DNA of 64,000 nucleotides from Bacillus sp. AFS073361 (GTDB taxonomy: Bacteria > Bacillota > Bacilli > Bacillales > Cytobacillaceae), in the NCBI RefSeq assembly GCF_002567005.1, contig NZ_NUZU01000032.1, forward strand, positions 22,411-86,410, given 5' to 3'. A model generated the notes under the pieces. That model saw only the letters and a program-made list of their open reading frames with translations, was not told the origin of the DNA and did not search any database. A program made the position numbers and the translations under genes. Every line of letters starts with the position of its first letter. Within the stretch, counting starts at the first letter, position 1. Shown here one piece after another: positions 63,905 through 64,000 of the stretch.

Positions 63905-64000
63905 TGATTTCCGCTCCAGGTACTTCGCTTTCCGCGGGCGTTTGCGGGGAGCCTCCTCGGCGCTTAAGCGCCTGTGGGGTCTCCCCTGCCCCGTACTCCC
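63905..64000. repeat. GC-rich dispersed repeat, cut by the window edge
   Basis: TTTCCGCTCCAGG...CTTCGCTTTCCGCGGGCG...GGGGAGCCTCCTCGGCGCTTAAGCGCC...GGGGTCTCCCC is far more GC-rich than the window and contains nested inverted repeats (GGCGCTTAAGCGCC and GGGGAG/CTCCCC). It resembles a repeat I have seen in many Bacillaceae intergenic regions; only one copy is in this window. It begins about 26 bases after the ypuA stop. Confidence 0.6.

Overview
The window is chromosomal DNA of an endospore-forming, aerobic, low-GC Gram-positive bacterium of the family Bacillaceae. Gene content and order largely match the Bacillus subtilis ypj-qcr-aro-hbs-spoIVA-cmk-gudB-res-dac-scp-rib segment, but several local differences suggest a Neobacillus/Cytobacillus/Mesobacillus-like relative rather than B. 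subtilis itself; this assignment is inference. Spore genes are abundant (spoIVA, ypeB/sleB, cotJABC, spmAB, dacB, ypjB, a YjcZ-type peptide). Respiratory genes (menaquinol:cytochrome c reductase, menaquinone biosynthesis, resABCDE) point to a menaquinone-based aerobe. No rRNA, tRNA, phage, insertion sequence, CRISPR array or defence island is seen.

Layout. Bases 1-6782, mostly minus strand: ypjB (cut by the window edge), ypjA, qcrCBA, ypiF, ypiB, ypiA and an amidohydrolase-like gene without catalytic residues. Bases 6890-13155: aromatic amino acid operon aroC-aroB-aroH-hisC-tyrA-aroA, lacking the trp genes found inside it in B. subtilis. Bases 13315-17876: ndk, the hepS-menG-hepT menaquinone side-chain genes, mtrB (TRAP), folE and hbs. 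Bases 18271-24473: spoIVA, yphF, yphE, gpsA, der, yphA. Bases 24582-31132: ypzI, fni, ypfD, plsC, cmk, ypfB, ypeB, sleB. Bases 31230-39348: prsW, an asparaginase, the YpdA-type reductase, glutamate dehydrogenase, mecB, ypbG, a CBS-domain protein and the plus-strand cotJABC operon. Bases 39421-44248: ypbF-ypbE-ypbD-recQ-ypbB and ferredoxin. Bases 44361-50709: riboflavin transporter behind an FMN riboswitch, an M23/LysM protein, rsiX-sigX and resE-resD. Bases 50884-57501: resC-resB-resA, rluB, spmB-spmA-dacB. Bases 57671-62514: an iron/manganese superoxide dismutase, ypuI, an unrecognised gene, scpB-scpA, a 29-residue spore peptide, ypuF, ribT. Bases 62689-64000: a tiny membrane ORF, ypuA and a dispersed repeat running off the end.

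The genes work together in a few themes: shikimate to chorismate to Phe/Tyr synthesis; menaquinone and its bc-type reductase, with ResABC cytochrome c maturation under ResDE; spore cortex, coat and germination; and chromosome condensation and segregation (HU, ScpAB, RecQ, Der). Many genes start with TTG or GTG, and many operons end in strong intrinsic terminators, several of which overlap the 3' end of the last coding region.

I found no clear novel multi-gene system. The observations most worth checking are a three-copy repeat placed just after stop codons, the catalytically empty amidohydrolase-like gene, the missing trp and rib operons beside retained TRAP and RibT/RFN-transporter genes, an ECF-type promoter before sigX, and a structured A19-terminated stretch after gpsA.
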